Assembly: GCA_963692995.1 (NCBI GenBank)
Contig: OY843611.1
Span: 2,170,001-2,234,000 of the forward strand
DNA length: 64,000 nucleotides
Direction: 5' to 3'
From: Bin87 sp963692995
GTDB lineage: Bacteria > Chloroflexota > Dehalococcoidia > Lucifugimonadales > UBA3495
A program made the position numbers and the translations under genes. The first letter of the stretch is position 1, and every line of letters begins with the position of its first letter. Shown here in pieces: positions 50,588 through 58,268 of this stretch. A model generated the notes under the pieces. It ran no database searches, had not been told where the DNA came from, and saw only the letters and a program-made list of their open reading frames with translations.

Positions 50588-51193
50588 ATGATCGCCGCCC
50601 GCAGCGCCGTTACGGAACCCGATTGGCCGGCTCTTGCGGAGGTATATCACGCCGCCGCCGTGTCGGCGGAACTGGACGCATTCCGCCAACGTCGCTGGAT
50701 CCGGGCGGATGAGTGGCAAGCCTGGCTGGAGCAAGACGCGCTGCTCGAGTTGACCGAAGATCAAGCCGTTGCCCTTTACCGGGGCGCCGGCGGCCGGCAG
50801 GTTGCAAAGTTCCGCGCCAATCCAATTGAGGATATCCGCGAGACGGTGGATTTTCTGCTTTACGACGCCATCAAGTTGGAAAATCGTTTTGAAGAGTGCG
50901 CCGTGGCAACCGGCGGTTTTGGATTGATCGGCGCCGGCAAAGAATGGCCTTCGTACCTGCTGACGTTGCGAGATCCGACGCTGTTCGCTCCCTGGAGTCC
51001 CCACACGGAGCGGGCGCTGCGGCGGCTGGGAATGTTGCCGGCCGGGTTCAGCCGGGGGCATCCCGGATTGTGCTACATTGATCTCCTGGACATTCTGGGC
51101 AATTTGGCTCGCCGGCTGCGCCTTCCTGACTTTCGCCGCGTTGATGAGTTCTGCTACCTTAACGGACGCAATCGGAAACCCCGTGCGCGGTAA
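50588..51193 (+). CDS. Hypothetical protein with glycosylase-fold-like pattern
   Basis: The 201-aa protein is not recognised. It is helix-rich; the core reads FGLIGAGKEWPSYLLTLRDP then LFAPWSPHTERALRRLG, resembling the GxGxxxAS-LLxLxxP-LFxxW pattern of the 38350-39033 protein, in both cases after about 100 helical residues. The C-terminus LCYIDLLDILGNLARRLRLP is another amphipathic helix. Whether the two are homologues is only a guess. It is 13 nt after purD, so it is likely in the purine operon. ATG at 50588 avoids overlap with purD. Confidence 0.7.
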   Translation: MIAARSAVTEPDWPALAEVYHAAAVSAELDAFRQRRWIRADEWQAWLEQDALLELTEDQAVALYRGAGGRQVAKFRANPIEDIRETVDFLLYDAIKLENRFEECAVATGGFGLIGAGKEWPSYLLTLRDPTLFAPWSPHTERALRRLGMLPAGFSRGHPGLCYIDLLDILGNLARRLRLPDFRRVDEFCYLNGRNRKPRAR

Positions 51194-51225
51194 AATTACG
51201 CCCGTCGATACCGGAGGAAGTACCA

Positions 51226-51657
51226 ATGCCCTGGCTGGATGAATTGAATCGACTGCGCGTGCGCGTGGACAACGAGGGTTATGGCCGCCGCATAACCGAC
51301 ATTGCGGAGAGGCGCAGCTTGCTGGAGCGGTTCGCCGAACGATTGGCAGTGGACGGATTGCTTAACCAGATGAATGACGCGCTGCTGGATGGCGGCGCCC
51401 GATTGGTTATCAATCGTTCCTGGCATTATGAATTTGATGAGGAAGATTTGTCGGAAGAAGAGGACGTGGACGAAATCGTTTATGTGCTCTTCTGGCACGA
51501 CGGTGAGCCGGTGGAAATTGAGGTGCGAGTCGGCATCGATGAAGCTGATTCCGGGTACGTGGTCGTAGAGGACGAAGAGGTCGATGATGACGCTGAATCC
51601 ATACAGTCCGCCCTCCTGGAGGCGTTCCGAGACATCGCGGACCTGGCGGAGGGCTGA
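51226..51657 (+). CDS. Hypothetical acidic protein
   Basis: The 143-aa protein is not recognised. The N-terminal helix LDELNRLRVRVDNEGYGRRI and the helix LLERFAERLAVDGLLNQMND are followed by a beta region with runs of Asp and Glu (EFDEEDLSEEEDVDEIVYVL, VVVEDEEVDDDAESIQS). It is strongly acidic overall. GGAGGAAGTACCAATG gives a strong start. It lies between an unknown gene and purE. Confidence 0.75.
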   Translation: MPWLDELNRLRVRVDNEGYGRRITDIAERRSLLERFAERLAVDGLLNQMNDALLDGGARLVINRSWHYEFDEEDLSEEEDVDEIVYVLFWHDGEPVEIEVRVGIDEADSGYVVVEDEEVDDDAESIQSALLEAFRDIADLAEG

Positions 51658-51684
51658 CCGTCGTTATCCAAAGCCCCCGTGGTG

Positions 51685-51704
51685 TATAGTGCGATGTATA
51701 TAGT
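51685..51704 (+). promoter_or_regulatory. Duplicated -10-like elements upstream of purE
   Basis: TATAGT occurs at 51685-51690 and 51699-51704 within an imperfect 13-14-bp duplication (TGTATAGTGCG / TGTATATAGTGCG). TTATCC 15 nt upstream of the first copy is a weak -35. One or both could drive purE. Confidence 0.4.
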
Positions 51705-51756
51705 GCGGCGCGACGCCCGGCAGCAGCAACGGTAAAAGATTGAAAGGAGAACGGTT

Positions 51757-52215
51757 TTGCCACTGGTAGGAGTAGTTATGGGCAGCGCTTCCGACGAGGA
51801 GGCGGTCCAACCAACCATTAATACGCTGGAATCCCTGGGCATCGACTACGAGGTCCGGGTGATGTCTGCCCACCGTACGCCGGAGCGCGTTCACGAGTAT
51901 GCGTCCACCGCCCGCGAGCGCGGCCTTGAGGTGCTCATCGCCGCGGCCGGCGGATCAGCCGCCCTGGGCGGCGCGCTGGCGGCGCAGACCACGCTGCCGG
52001 TGATCGGAATACCGCTGACTTCAAGCGAGCTCAACGGCTGGGATGCCTTGTTGTCAACGGCGCAGATGCCCCCCGGCATCCCAGTGGCCGCCATGGCCGT
52101 GGGCGGTTGGGGAGCGCGCAACGCCGCCTACTACGCCGCCCAGATCCTGGGGATCAAGCACGACAGCATCCGCCAGGCCGTCGAGCAATACCGGCAGTCG
52201 CTCCGTGAGCGATAA
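51757..52215 (+). CDS. purE: N5-carboxyaminoimidazole ribonucleotide mutase (PurE class I type)
   Basis: The 152-aa enzyme converts N5-CAIR to CAIR. VGVVMGSASDEEAVQPTINT is the substrate-binding start, VMSAHRTPERV carries the catalytic His, and the IAAAGGSAALGGALAAQT loop replaces the usual GAGGAAHLPGMVA. The start is TTG at 51757, with AAGGAG 8 nt upstream and no ATG nearby. No purK is seen in the window. It overlaps the next gene by 11 nt. Confidence 0.94.
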   Translation: MPLVGVVMGSASDEEAVQPTINTLESLGIDYEVRVMSAHRTPERVHEYASTARERGLEVLIAAAGGSAALGGALAAQTTLPVIGIPLTSSELNGWDALLSTAQMPPGIPVAAMAVGGWGARNAAYYAAQILGIKHDSIRQAVEQYRQSLRER

Positions 52216-52894
52216 TCCCGGCCAAGCCAACCGCCGGCAGCCGGTGGTTCTGACCGATTTTGACGACACCGCCGCGGCTCAGAACGTGGCCGAGTTGCTG
52301 CTGCGCCAGTTCGGCCATCCTTCCTGGACCGAGGTGCGTGGCCGTTTTCGCGACGGAGAACTGACGCTCAAAGAGTACCAGGAGATAACCTTCCTGGGGA
52401 TGGGCGCCAAGAAGGACGCGATGCAGGCATATGTCCGGGAAAACGCTGGCTTCCGCCCTTATTTCGACGAGCTATGGCAGTTCTGCCGGGAGAACGACTT
52501 CCCCATGTGCATCATCAGCCAGGGTTTGGACTTTTACATCCAGGCTTTGCTGGACGGCAGGGGCCACTCGGACATGCCGGTGTACGCGGTGGTCACCCGG
52601 TTCGACGACAACGGGCGGGTCCGGGGATACCGCTACGACTTTCCGTATCCCGAGGCGCCGGAACTTGGCAACAGCAAGGCGTTGATTGTGCAACGGTTCC
52701 GGGAGCAGGGCCGACACGTCTTCTACATAGGCGACGGTCGATCCGATTTTGAGGCCGGCGAGGTCGCCGACACCGTTTTCGCCCACCGGCAGATGGCCGC
52801 AATGTGCGAGGAGGCCGGCATCCCGTTCACGCTGTTCACCGATTTTGGCCCGGTGCTGGAAGCGGTCCGCGAGTATTCGCGTGGCATAGGCTGA
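52205..52894 (+). CDS. MtnX-like HAD-IB phosphatase
   Basis: The 229-aa protein has motif I as VLTDFDDTAAAQNVAEL (DxDxT), motif II in CIISQGLDFYIQ, and motif IV in YIGDGRSDFEAG. The ordering and the helical cap resemble 2-hydroxy-3-keto-5-methylthiopentenyl-1-phosphate phosphatase (MtnX) and phosphoserine phosphatases. The GTG at 52205 overlaps purE by 11 nt. The substrate is uncertain; neighbours are purine genes rather than methionine salvage. Confidence 0.88.
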   Translation: MSDNPGQANRRQPVVLTDFDDTAAAQNVAELLLRQFGHPSWTEVRGRFRDGELTLKEYQEITFLGMGAKKDAMQAYVRENAGFRPYFDELWQFCRENDFPMCIISQGLDFYIQALLDGRGHSDMPVYAVVTRFDDNGRVRGYRYDFPYPEAPELGNSKALIVQRFREQGRHVFYIGDGRSDFEAGEVADTVFAHRQMAAMCEEAGIPFTLFTDFGPVLEAVREYSRGIG

Positions 52895-52909
52895 CGACCC
52901 TTTGGGCTA

Positions 52910-52918
52910 TGATAAAAT
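52910..52918 (+). promoter_or_regulatory. Extended -10 promoter for purB
   Basis: TGATAAAAT with CTGACG 16 nt upstream (52891-52896) forms an extended -10 promoter 35 nt before the purB start codon. Confidence 0.5.
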
Positions 52919-52953
52919 TAGTCTCGTCTTCATAACTCAGGGGAGGCGAAACC

Positions 52954-54267
52954 TTGATTGACCGCTATTCCAGGGCCCAGATGAAACGGGTCTGGTCTGA
53001 CGAGAACAAGTACCGGATGTGGCTGGACGTGGAGCTGGCCGTGTGCGAGGCGTGGACCGAAGCCGGCGTCATACCTCCGGGAGATCTGGAGGGACTGCGC
53101 GGGGCGACGTACAACCATCAGCGGATGATGGAGATTTTCGAAACCACTCGCCACGACGTCACCGCGTTCCTGCGCTCCATCACGGAGACCCTTGGCCCGG
53201 AAGGGCGCTGGCTGCACTTGGGCATGACCTCCTCCGACATGCTGGACACGGGCCAGGCGCTGCAACTGGTGACTGCCGCCGACCTGCTCCTCGGGGAGAT
53301 TGACGCTGCCGTCGCCGCCGTCAAGGAACAGGCCATCCGGCACAAGGACACCCTGATGATGGGGCGTACCCACGGGGTCCATGCCGAACCAATGACCTTC
53401 GGGTTGAAACTGGCCTTGTGGTGGGACGAATTGCGCCGGCAGCGAGAACGCATGGCGGCGGCCCGCGAGTCAGTCCGAGTGGGGAAAATATCGGGCGCGG
53501 TAGGCACCCATGCCACCATTCCGCCGCACATCGAGGAGCGGGTTTGCCACTACTTGGGGCTGAAGGTGGAACCGGTGTCCAACCAGGTGGTGCAACGGGA
53601 TCGCTACGCCCACTTCATCACGACGTGCGCTCTGGTCGCCGCTTCGCTGGAGAAGTTCGCCACCGAGATCCGGGGGATGCAACGCACTGAGGTTCACGAA
53701 GTGGAGGAGCCCTTCGGCGCGGGGCAGACCGGCTCGTCTTCCATGCCCCACAAGCGCAACCCGGAGCTTACGGAACGCATCTGCGGCCTGGCGCGCACTA
53801 TCCGCGGCAACGCCATGCCCGCTTTGGAAAATGTGGCCCTGTGGGGGGAACGCGACATTAGCCATTCTTCGTCCGAGCGCATCATCCTGCCTGATACCTG
53901 CCTGATGCTGGATTACATCCTGAGCATCTTCACCCACGTGGTCGGCGGCTGGCGGGTGGACCCGGACCGGATGTGGCAAAACCTGGAGAGCAGCCGTGGG
54001 TTGATTTTCAGCCAACGGGTCTTGCTGGCGCTGGTTGAAGAGAAAGGTCTGTCGCGGGAGGCCGCTTACGACATCGTCCAGCGCAACGCCATGCGCGCCT
54101 GGGACGACGCCCAGGACTTTCGGCATCTGCTCAAAGCAGATCCACAGGCTACCGAACACCTCACCGCCGCTGAGCTGGAAGCCTTGTTCGATTACGGCTA
54201 CTACACTCGCTACGTGGACGATAACTTTCAGCGAATCGGGCTGCTGCCGGCCCCGGCCCTTGTGTGA
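52954..54267 (+). CDS. purB: Adenylosuccinate lyase
   Basis: The 437-aa lyase removes fumarate from SAICAR and adenylosuccinate. HLGMTSSDMLDTGQALQL, the GRTHGVHAEPMTFGLK loop with the general acid His, and the signature QTGSSSMPHKRNPELTE with the catalytic Ser are intact. The TTG at 52954 has GGGAGG 7 nt upstream. It is in the purine block, 116 nt before purC, that gap holding a repeat. Confidence 0.96.
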   Translation: MIDRYSRAQMKRVWSDENKYRMWLDVELAVCEAWTEAGVIPPGDLEGLRGATYNHQRMMEIFETTRHDVTAFLRSITETLGPEGRWLHLGMTSSDMLDTGQALQLVTAADLLLGEIDAAVAAVKEQAIRHKDTLMMGRTHGVHAEPMTFGLKLALWWDELRRQRERMAAARESVRVGKISGAVGTHATIPPHIEERVCHYLGLKVEPVSNQVVQRDRYAHFITTCALVAASLEKFATEIRGMQRTEVHEVEEPFGAGQTGSSSMPHKRNPELTERICGLARTIRGNAMPALENVALWGERDISHSSSERIILPDTCLMLDYILSIFTHVVGGWRVDPDRMWQNLESSRGLIFSQRVLLALVEEKGLSREAAYDIVQRNAMRAWDDAQDFRHLLKADPQATEHLTAAELEALFDYGYYTRYVDDNFQRIGLLPAPALV

Positions 54268-54295
54268 ACCGGATCTGCAAAACTCGACCAACATC

Positions 54296-54362
54296 GTCAT
54301 TCTGGCGGGCGCCGGAATCCGGAAAACGCCGCTGGGCTCCGGTTTTCGCCGGAGTGACGGTT
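54296..54362. repeat. Paired inverted family A repeats between purB and purC
   Basis: GTCATTCTGGCGGGCGCCGG then AATCCGG (left arm) faces GGGCTCCGGTTTTCGCCGG then AGTGACGG (right arm), head to head. It may fold into a large hairpin in the purB-purC transcript. Confidence 0.8.
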
Positions 54363-54383
54363 GGGAAGGAAATCTGAATTGCC

Positions 54384-55286
54384 ATGATTATTGAAACGCG
54401 AATCCCCGACCGAATGCACCGAGGCAAGGTGCGCGACACCTATCAGCTCACCGACGAACTGTTGCTGATGGTGGCGACGGACCGGATCTCCGCCTTCGAC
54501 GTGGTGCTGCCCAACGGAATCCCCGACAAAGGGGCGGCGCTCAACGGCATGTCCGCTTTCTGGTTCCGCTTGACCGAACACATTGTGCCCAATCACCTGG
54601 TGGCGTTGGCCGATTCGCCGGAGGCCGCGGCCTACGCGGACAATCCGGTGATCACCCATCCCGCCTACGCCGAAGACAATGTGGGCCGGCAGGCTATGGT
54701 GGTCAAAAAGGCGGAGCGCATCGACATCGAGTGCATCGTGCGCGGCTACATCACCGGTTCGGCCTGGGGCGAATATCGGCGACAAGGCACCGTTTCGGGC
54801 AAACCGATGCCGGAAGGCCTGGTTGAAGGCGATCGCTTCCCGGAACCGCTGTTCACCCCGACCACCAAAGCCGAAGAAGGCCACGACGAGAACATGACTG
54901 ACGAAGCGGTGGTGGACCTGGTCGGGGCGGAAACGGCGCAACGGCTGGCCGATGTCAGCAAGGCCGTTTATCGGCACGCCCATGACTACGCGCGGGGGCG
55001 TGGCATCGTACTGGCCGATACCAAGATGGAGTTCGGCTTCCTTGACGGCGAGCTCATTCTTATCGACGAGCTGCTGACCCCCGACTCCAGCCGCTTCTGG
55101 GATGCCGAGGGGTACTCTCCGGGCAAGTCCCAGCCCAGTTATGACAAGCAGTATGTTAGAGACTGGTTGACGGCCCAGGGTTGGAACCAGGAACCGCCAG
55201 CGCCGGAACTGCCGGAAGATGTGGCGCAGCGGACGGCGGAATTGTATCGACAGGCGTACCAGCGTCTCACCGGCGCGACGCTCTAA
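54384..55286 (+). CDS. purC: Phosphoribosylaminoimidazole-succinocarboxamide synthase
   Basis: The 300-aa SAICAR synthase ligates aspartate to CAIR. RGKVRDTYQLTDELLLMVAT, the DRISAFDVVLPNGIPDKG loop, ECIVRGYITGSAWGEYRR and ELLTPDSSRFWDAEGY are the family motifs. At 300 aa it is the longer eukaryote-like form with an extended C-terminus (KQYVRDWLTAQGW). ATG at 54384 lies 21 nt after the repeat, the SD being a weak AAGGAA. Confidence 0.95.
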   Translation: MIIETRIPDRMHRGKVRDTYQLTDELLLMVATDRISAFDVVLPNGIPDKGAALNGMSAFWFRLTEHIVPNHLVALADSPEAAAYADNPVITHPAYAEDNVGRQAMVVKKAERIDIECIVRGYITGSAWGEYRRQGTVSGKPMPEGLVEGDRFPEPLFTPTTKAEEGHDENMTDEAVVDLVGAETAQRLADVSKAVYRHAHDYARGRGIVLADTKMEFGFLDGELILIDELLTPDSSRFWDAEGYSPGKSQPSYDKQYVRDWLTAQGWNQEPPAPELPEDVAQRTAELYRQAYQRLTGATL

Positions 55287-55323
55287 TACGCGGATCGCCA
55301 GCCACGGCGCACGAGCAACAACT

Positions 55324-56094
55324 ATGCCACCATCCAGACATCGCCGGCGTCGGGCGGCCCGACGCTCCCAGCGGCGCACTCCCCCCATTTCTTCCGGCGG
55401 CGGTTTCCGCAGTCGCTGGCTACTGTTCGCCTTTGGCGCCATCGCCCTGTTGTTCATCATTGCGCTGTTGGCTCCGGTCGTCCTCCCGGTGAACTTCGGG
55501 GGCGGCAGCCAGCAGGGCGAGGCCAGCGGGTACGTGGATGGCATCGGAACCCAGGCGGATGCCCCCGAGGATCGGACCCATTTCGCCGACAGTTTCACCA
55601 TTTACGACGTAACCAACCAGGAAGGTTACTTGACAACGCCACCCACCTCCGGTCGGCACTGGAACGGTTGGGCGCAATGCGGATGGTACACCGAGGCCCT
55701 GCCCGACGAGCGCATAGTGCACAACATGGAGCACGGCAACATTATCCTCAGTTACAACCTGACGGATCAGGCTCAAATCGACGAGTTGAAGGACGCCTAT
55801 GAGTCCACCGGTCTGACCAGTCGCTGGGGTGTAGCGCGACCTTACAACCCGCCGCCGGACGCTGCGGGGAACGACCGTTTTCCGGAAGGAACCATCGCTC
55901 TCACAACTTGGGGCGTGATAGACAAGTGGCACGTGGCTGACCCTGGCGCGGACGGTAACACGGTAGGCGTCGGAAAAGACCGCATTGAGGAGTTTTTCCG
56001 CGCCTACTCCGGCACGTTGAGCCCGGAATTTCCCGCCATTGAGGGTAGGCCGGCCGGGGCGGACTGCACTCGCGGCGGCGTGATAAACCCCTAG
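55324..56094 (+). CDS. DUF3105 protein, membrane-anchored paralogue
   Basis: The 256-aa protein has a very basic N-terminus (many Arg in residues 5-19), one membrane segment at about 32-55, and an outside DUF3105 domain: TPPTSGRHWNGWAQCGWYTE, LPDERIVHNMEHGNIILSYN, and ALTTWGVIDKW. The histidines of SGRHW and NMEHGN may bind metal. The role is unknown. It starts 37 nt after purC and is followed 11 nt later by a second DUF3105 gene. Confidence 0.88.
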   Translation: MPPSRHRRRRAARRSQRRTPPISSGGGFRSRWLLFAFGAIALLFIIALLAPVVLPVNFGGGSQQGEASGYVDGIGTQADAPEDRTHFADSFTIYDVTNQEGYLTTPPTSGRHWNGWAQCGWYTEALPDERIVHNMEHGNIILSYNLTDQAQIDELKDAYESTGLTSRWGVARPYNPPPDAAGNDRFPEGTIALTTWGVIDKWHVADPGADGNTVGVGKDRIEEFFRAYSGTLSPEFPAIEGRPAGADCTRGGVINP

Positions 56095-56105
56095 GCCCTT
56101 CCACC

Positions 56106-56879
56106 ATGAAACGGACCGTTCTCCTGGGGCCAGCGGTATTGTGGCTGTTAGCGCTGACGCTGGCGGCCTGCCAAGATGACCTTGCGCCACCGCCTGGCGC
56201 GCAACCAACCCCAACGAACCCGAGTGTGGTCACACCAACTCCCACCGTCGTTCTGACGCCCACTCCTACGCTACTCCTCATCCCGGCAAGCGCGACCGTA
56301 ACCGCCGCGCCATCACCCACACCTACCCTAACTTCGTCTGCAACACCAATGCCTACGCCTTCCGGCCCGACGTTGGGACAGGTGCCGCCTACCGATGGAG
56401 CAGTTCGAGTTGAGCCGATGCCGAGCCGAAACCATTTCCCGAAAACGATGCGCATCAGCGACGTGGCGCCGGGCGGATACAGTACTGTGCCTCCCACGTC
56501 GGGCGAGCATTGGGGAGAGTGGAGCTACTGCGGTTTCTATTACCATCCATTGCCCGACGAAATGCTGGTGCATAACCTTGAGCATGGCAACATCGTCATC
56601 AGCTACAACCTGCCCGATGACGCCGACATCGCGGCATTGCGGGTCGCGGTTGAAGCCGTCCCGTTAGCCAAAGAGTTCGCCATCGTCCGACGCTACTATG
56701 AGATACCGGAGGGCATGGTAGCGATTACCACCTGGGGTGTTTTGGACCGAATGATGGGCGTGGATCCGGAGCGCATTGCCCGTTTCTTTGCCGACTATCC
56801 TGGCAACACCGGGCCTGAGTTCGCCAATGGCCTGCCCTGCACCACGGGCATCGATATGAGCGAATCCTCGAGCGGATAA
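56106..56879 (+). CDS. DUF3105 lipoprotein paralogue
   Basis: The 257-aa protein has a signal peptide with lipobox LAAC (C22), then a Thr/Pro-rich linker of about 60 residues (PTPTNPSVVTPTPTVV), then a DUF3105 domain with VPPTSGEHWGEWSYCGFYYH, LVHNLEHGNIVISYN and AITTWGVLDRM. It is a paralogue of the preceding gene with the same HW and LEHGN histidines but another anchor. Lipidation through C22 would place the domain on the outer face of the membrane. Function unknown. Confidence 0.88.
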   Translation: MKRTVLLGPAVLWLLALTLAACQDDLAPPPGAQPTPTNPSVVTPTPTVVLTPTPTLLLIPASATVTAAPSPTPTLTSSATPMPTPSGPTLGQVPPTDGAVRVEPMPSRNHFPKTMRISDVAPGGYSTVPPTSGEHWGEWSYCGFYYHPLPDEMLVHNLEHGNIVISYNLPDDADIAALRVAVEAVPLAKEFAIVRRYYEIPEGMVAITTWGVLDRMMGVDPERIARFFADYPGNTGPEFANGLPCTTGIDMSESSSG

Positions 56880-56912
56880 CGCCACTTCACCCGGAGAGGC
56901 ATTGCAAGCGTC

Positions 56913-57167
56913 ATGTTCCTGGCTCGCATCTACGTAACCCTCAAGACTGCCGTCAACGACCCGCAGGGTTTGACGATAATGGGCGGACTGCACAGCCTGG
57001 GCTACGCAGCCGTAGCAGACGTGCGGGTCGGCAAGTACCTGGAGATCCGCATCGCCGGGGACGACGCGACACAAACGGAGACAGCAGTGGCCGAGATGTG
57101 CGACCAACTGCTGTCAAATCCCGTGATTGAGGAATATCGGTTCACCCTGGAACCGGTTGACGGCTAG
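56913..57167 (+). CDS. purS: Phosphoribosylformylglycinamidine synthase subunit PurS
   Basis: The 84-aa protein is the bridging subunit of the PurSQL FGAM synthase. FLARIYVTLKTAVNDPQGLT and LHSLGYAAVADVRVGKYLEI are the hallmark of PurS, which docks PurQ to PurL and channels ammonia. purQ and purL are not next to it here. It ends 4 nt inside the convergent thioredoxin-family gene. Confidence 0.94.
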   Translation: MFLARIYVTLKTAVNDPQGLTIMGGLHSLGYAAVADVRVGKYLEIRIAGDDATQTETAVAEMCDQLLSNPVIEEYRFTLEPVDG

Positions 57168-57748
57168 TGCAGATGCCGCTCCAGAATGCCCAGTAGTTCA
57201 TCGACGGTGGCTTTCTGCCACTCGTTGGCCTTGGCGGTGGTGCGGGCGCGCCGTTGCCGGCCGAAGTCCTGATCGGAGATATCCGGCTGCTCGGCCCGGA
57301 TGGCGCTCTCGATCTCGCCTTGCTCACGGTTAGCCGTTTCCGAACGCTCGATCCAATGGCAAATGTAGCCGTGTTCCTTGTCGTAGAACACCGCCACCGG
57401 TATGGACATGTAAAGCCCCTCTTTGAGGAACTCGTTTATGATGTCGTGATTCTCGTCCCGGGGGAAAATGCGGAGTTCGAAACCCGCCGCTTCCGCGATG
57501 CGGGCCAAAACCGGCAGTTCCCGGACCACGTCGCCGCACCAGTCTTCGCCGATCACCATCATGTGGTTCGGACCGCCCTCGGTGGCGGCCAATTCGCGCA
57601 ACTTCGCTGCCTGCCCAGGTTCCAGTTTGATGCTGGCGTAGTACTCCTCGAAACGGGCCTTGTTGACCTTGATGCTGTCCATGTACTCGTCGTAGGTCAT
57701 GCCCTGGCCGTAGCGCTCGGGGGTTACTACGCTGGTTTCCTGCACCAT
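57164..57748 (-). CDS. Thioredoxin-fold protein with WCGD motif
   Basis: The 194-aa protein has a thioredoxin fold with MVIGEDWCGDVVRELPVLAR in place of WCGPC; the second active Cys is replaced, so a dithiol exchange is unlikely and a monothiol or structural role fits better. FPRDENHDIINEFLKEGLYM and SIPVAVFYD are the cis-Pro region. The C-terminus is charged. GAGAGG precedes the ATG. Converges on purS. Confidence 0.87.
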   Translation of the reverse strand: MVQETSVVTPERYGQGMTYDEYMDSIKVNKARFEEYYASIKLEPGQAAKLRELAATEGGPNHMMVIGEDWCGDVVRELPVLARIAEAAGFELRIFPRDENHDIINEFLKEGLYMSIPVAVFYDKEHGYICHWIERSETANREQGEIESAIRAEQPDISDQDFGRQRRARTTAKANEWQKATVDELLGILERHLH

Positions 57749-57775
57749 GTTTGCACCTCTCTTTTTGAGTTCAAA

Positions 57776-57860
57776 TCGTCATTCCTGCGCAAGCGGGGAT
57801 CCGGTATCCGGAGCGTCTTTGTCGCGCCGGATGCCCGTTTGCACGGGAACGACGGGTATC
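57776..57860. repeat. Paired inverted family A repeats upstream of the thioredoxin-fold gene
   Basis: TCGTCATTCCTGCGCAAGCG then GGGATCCGG faces GCCGGATGCCCGTTTGCACG then GGAACGACGG about 50 nt later. The pair fills the gap between two genes on the minus strand. No other feature is seen there. Confidence 0.75.
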
Positions 57861-57889
57861 TGCGGGCCGCCGGCCCGTCAGCCGATCTC

Positions 57890-58105
57890 TCAACCGCGCT
57901 GACCGCGGAAGCCCATCTCGACCTTGCCGTCGGGCCACACGATGATGGGCACGACGTCGCCGTAGTCCAGGGCTTCGTCCAGCGTGTCCTGGCTCTGGTC
58001 AACGCGGCGTTCCTCATATTCCACGCCTTCCCGACGCCAGGCCGCGCGCAGCGAATCGCACGCGGGACAAACGGTCAGGGTGTACACGATGGGAATGTCT
58101 GCCAT
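57890..58105 (-). CDS. Glutaredoxin-like protein
   Basis: The 71-aa protein has YTLTVCPACDSLRAAWRREG with the dithiol CPAC, then EERRVDQSQDTLDEALDYGD, VVPIIVWPDGK with the cis-Pro, and the end MGFRGQRG. This is a short glutaredoxin/NrdH-like fold. GGGAGG lies 6 nt before the ATG. It is followed on the same strand by the WCGD thioredoxin-fold gene. Confidence 0.9.
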   Translation of the reverse strand: MADIPIVYTLTVCPACDSLRAAWRREGVEYEERRVDQSQDTLDEALDYGDVVPIIVWPDGKVEMGFRGQRG

Positions 58106-58164
58106 AATTGCCTCCCGGTCGCAGGCCGATTATGACCGGCATTCTACAACTTTGGGGCAGTCAC

Positions 58165-58173
58165 TGCTATAAT
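58165..58173 (+). promoter_or_regulatory. Extended -10 promoter of the monooxygenase gene
   Basis: TGCTATAAT is a perfect extended -10 about 96 nt upstream of the antibiotic-biosynthesis-monooxygenase-type gene; a family A repeat lies in between at 58198-58226. Confidence 0.5.
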
Positions 58174-58197
58174 GCGGCAGAAATCGACTGAGGCGAC

Positions 58198-58226
58198 TGG
58201 GCTCCGGCTTGCGCCGGAATGACGGC
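58198..58226. repeat. Family A repeat in a 5' leader
   Basis: CTGGGCTCCGGCTTGCGCCGG then AATGACGG, a palindromic family A copy between the extended -10 at 58165 and the next gene; it would be transcribed as a hairpin in the leader. Confidence 0.75.
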
Positions 58227-58268
58227 TGATTTTTGAAATGGCGTCCGACTTTTTGCAAGGAGATGAGG

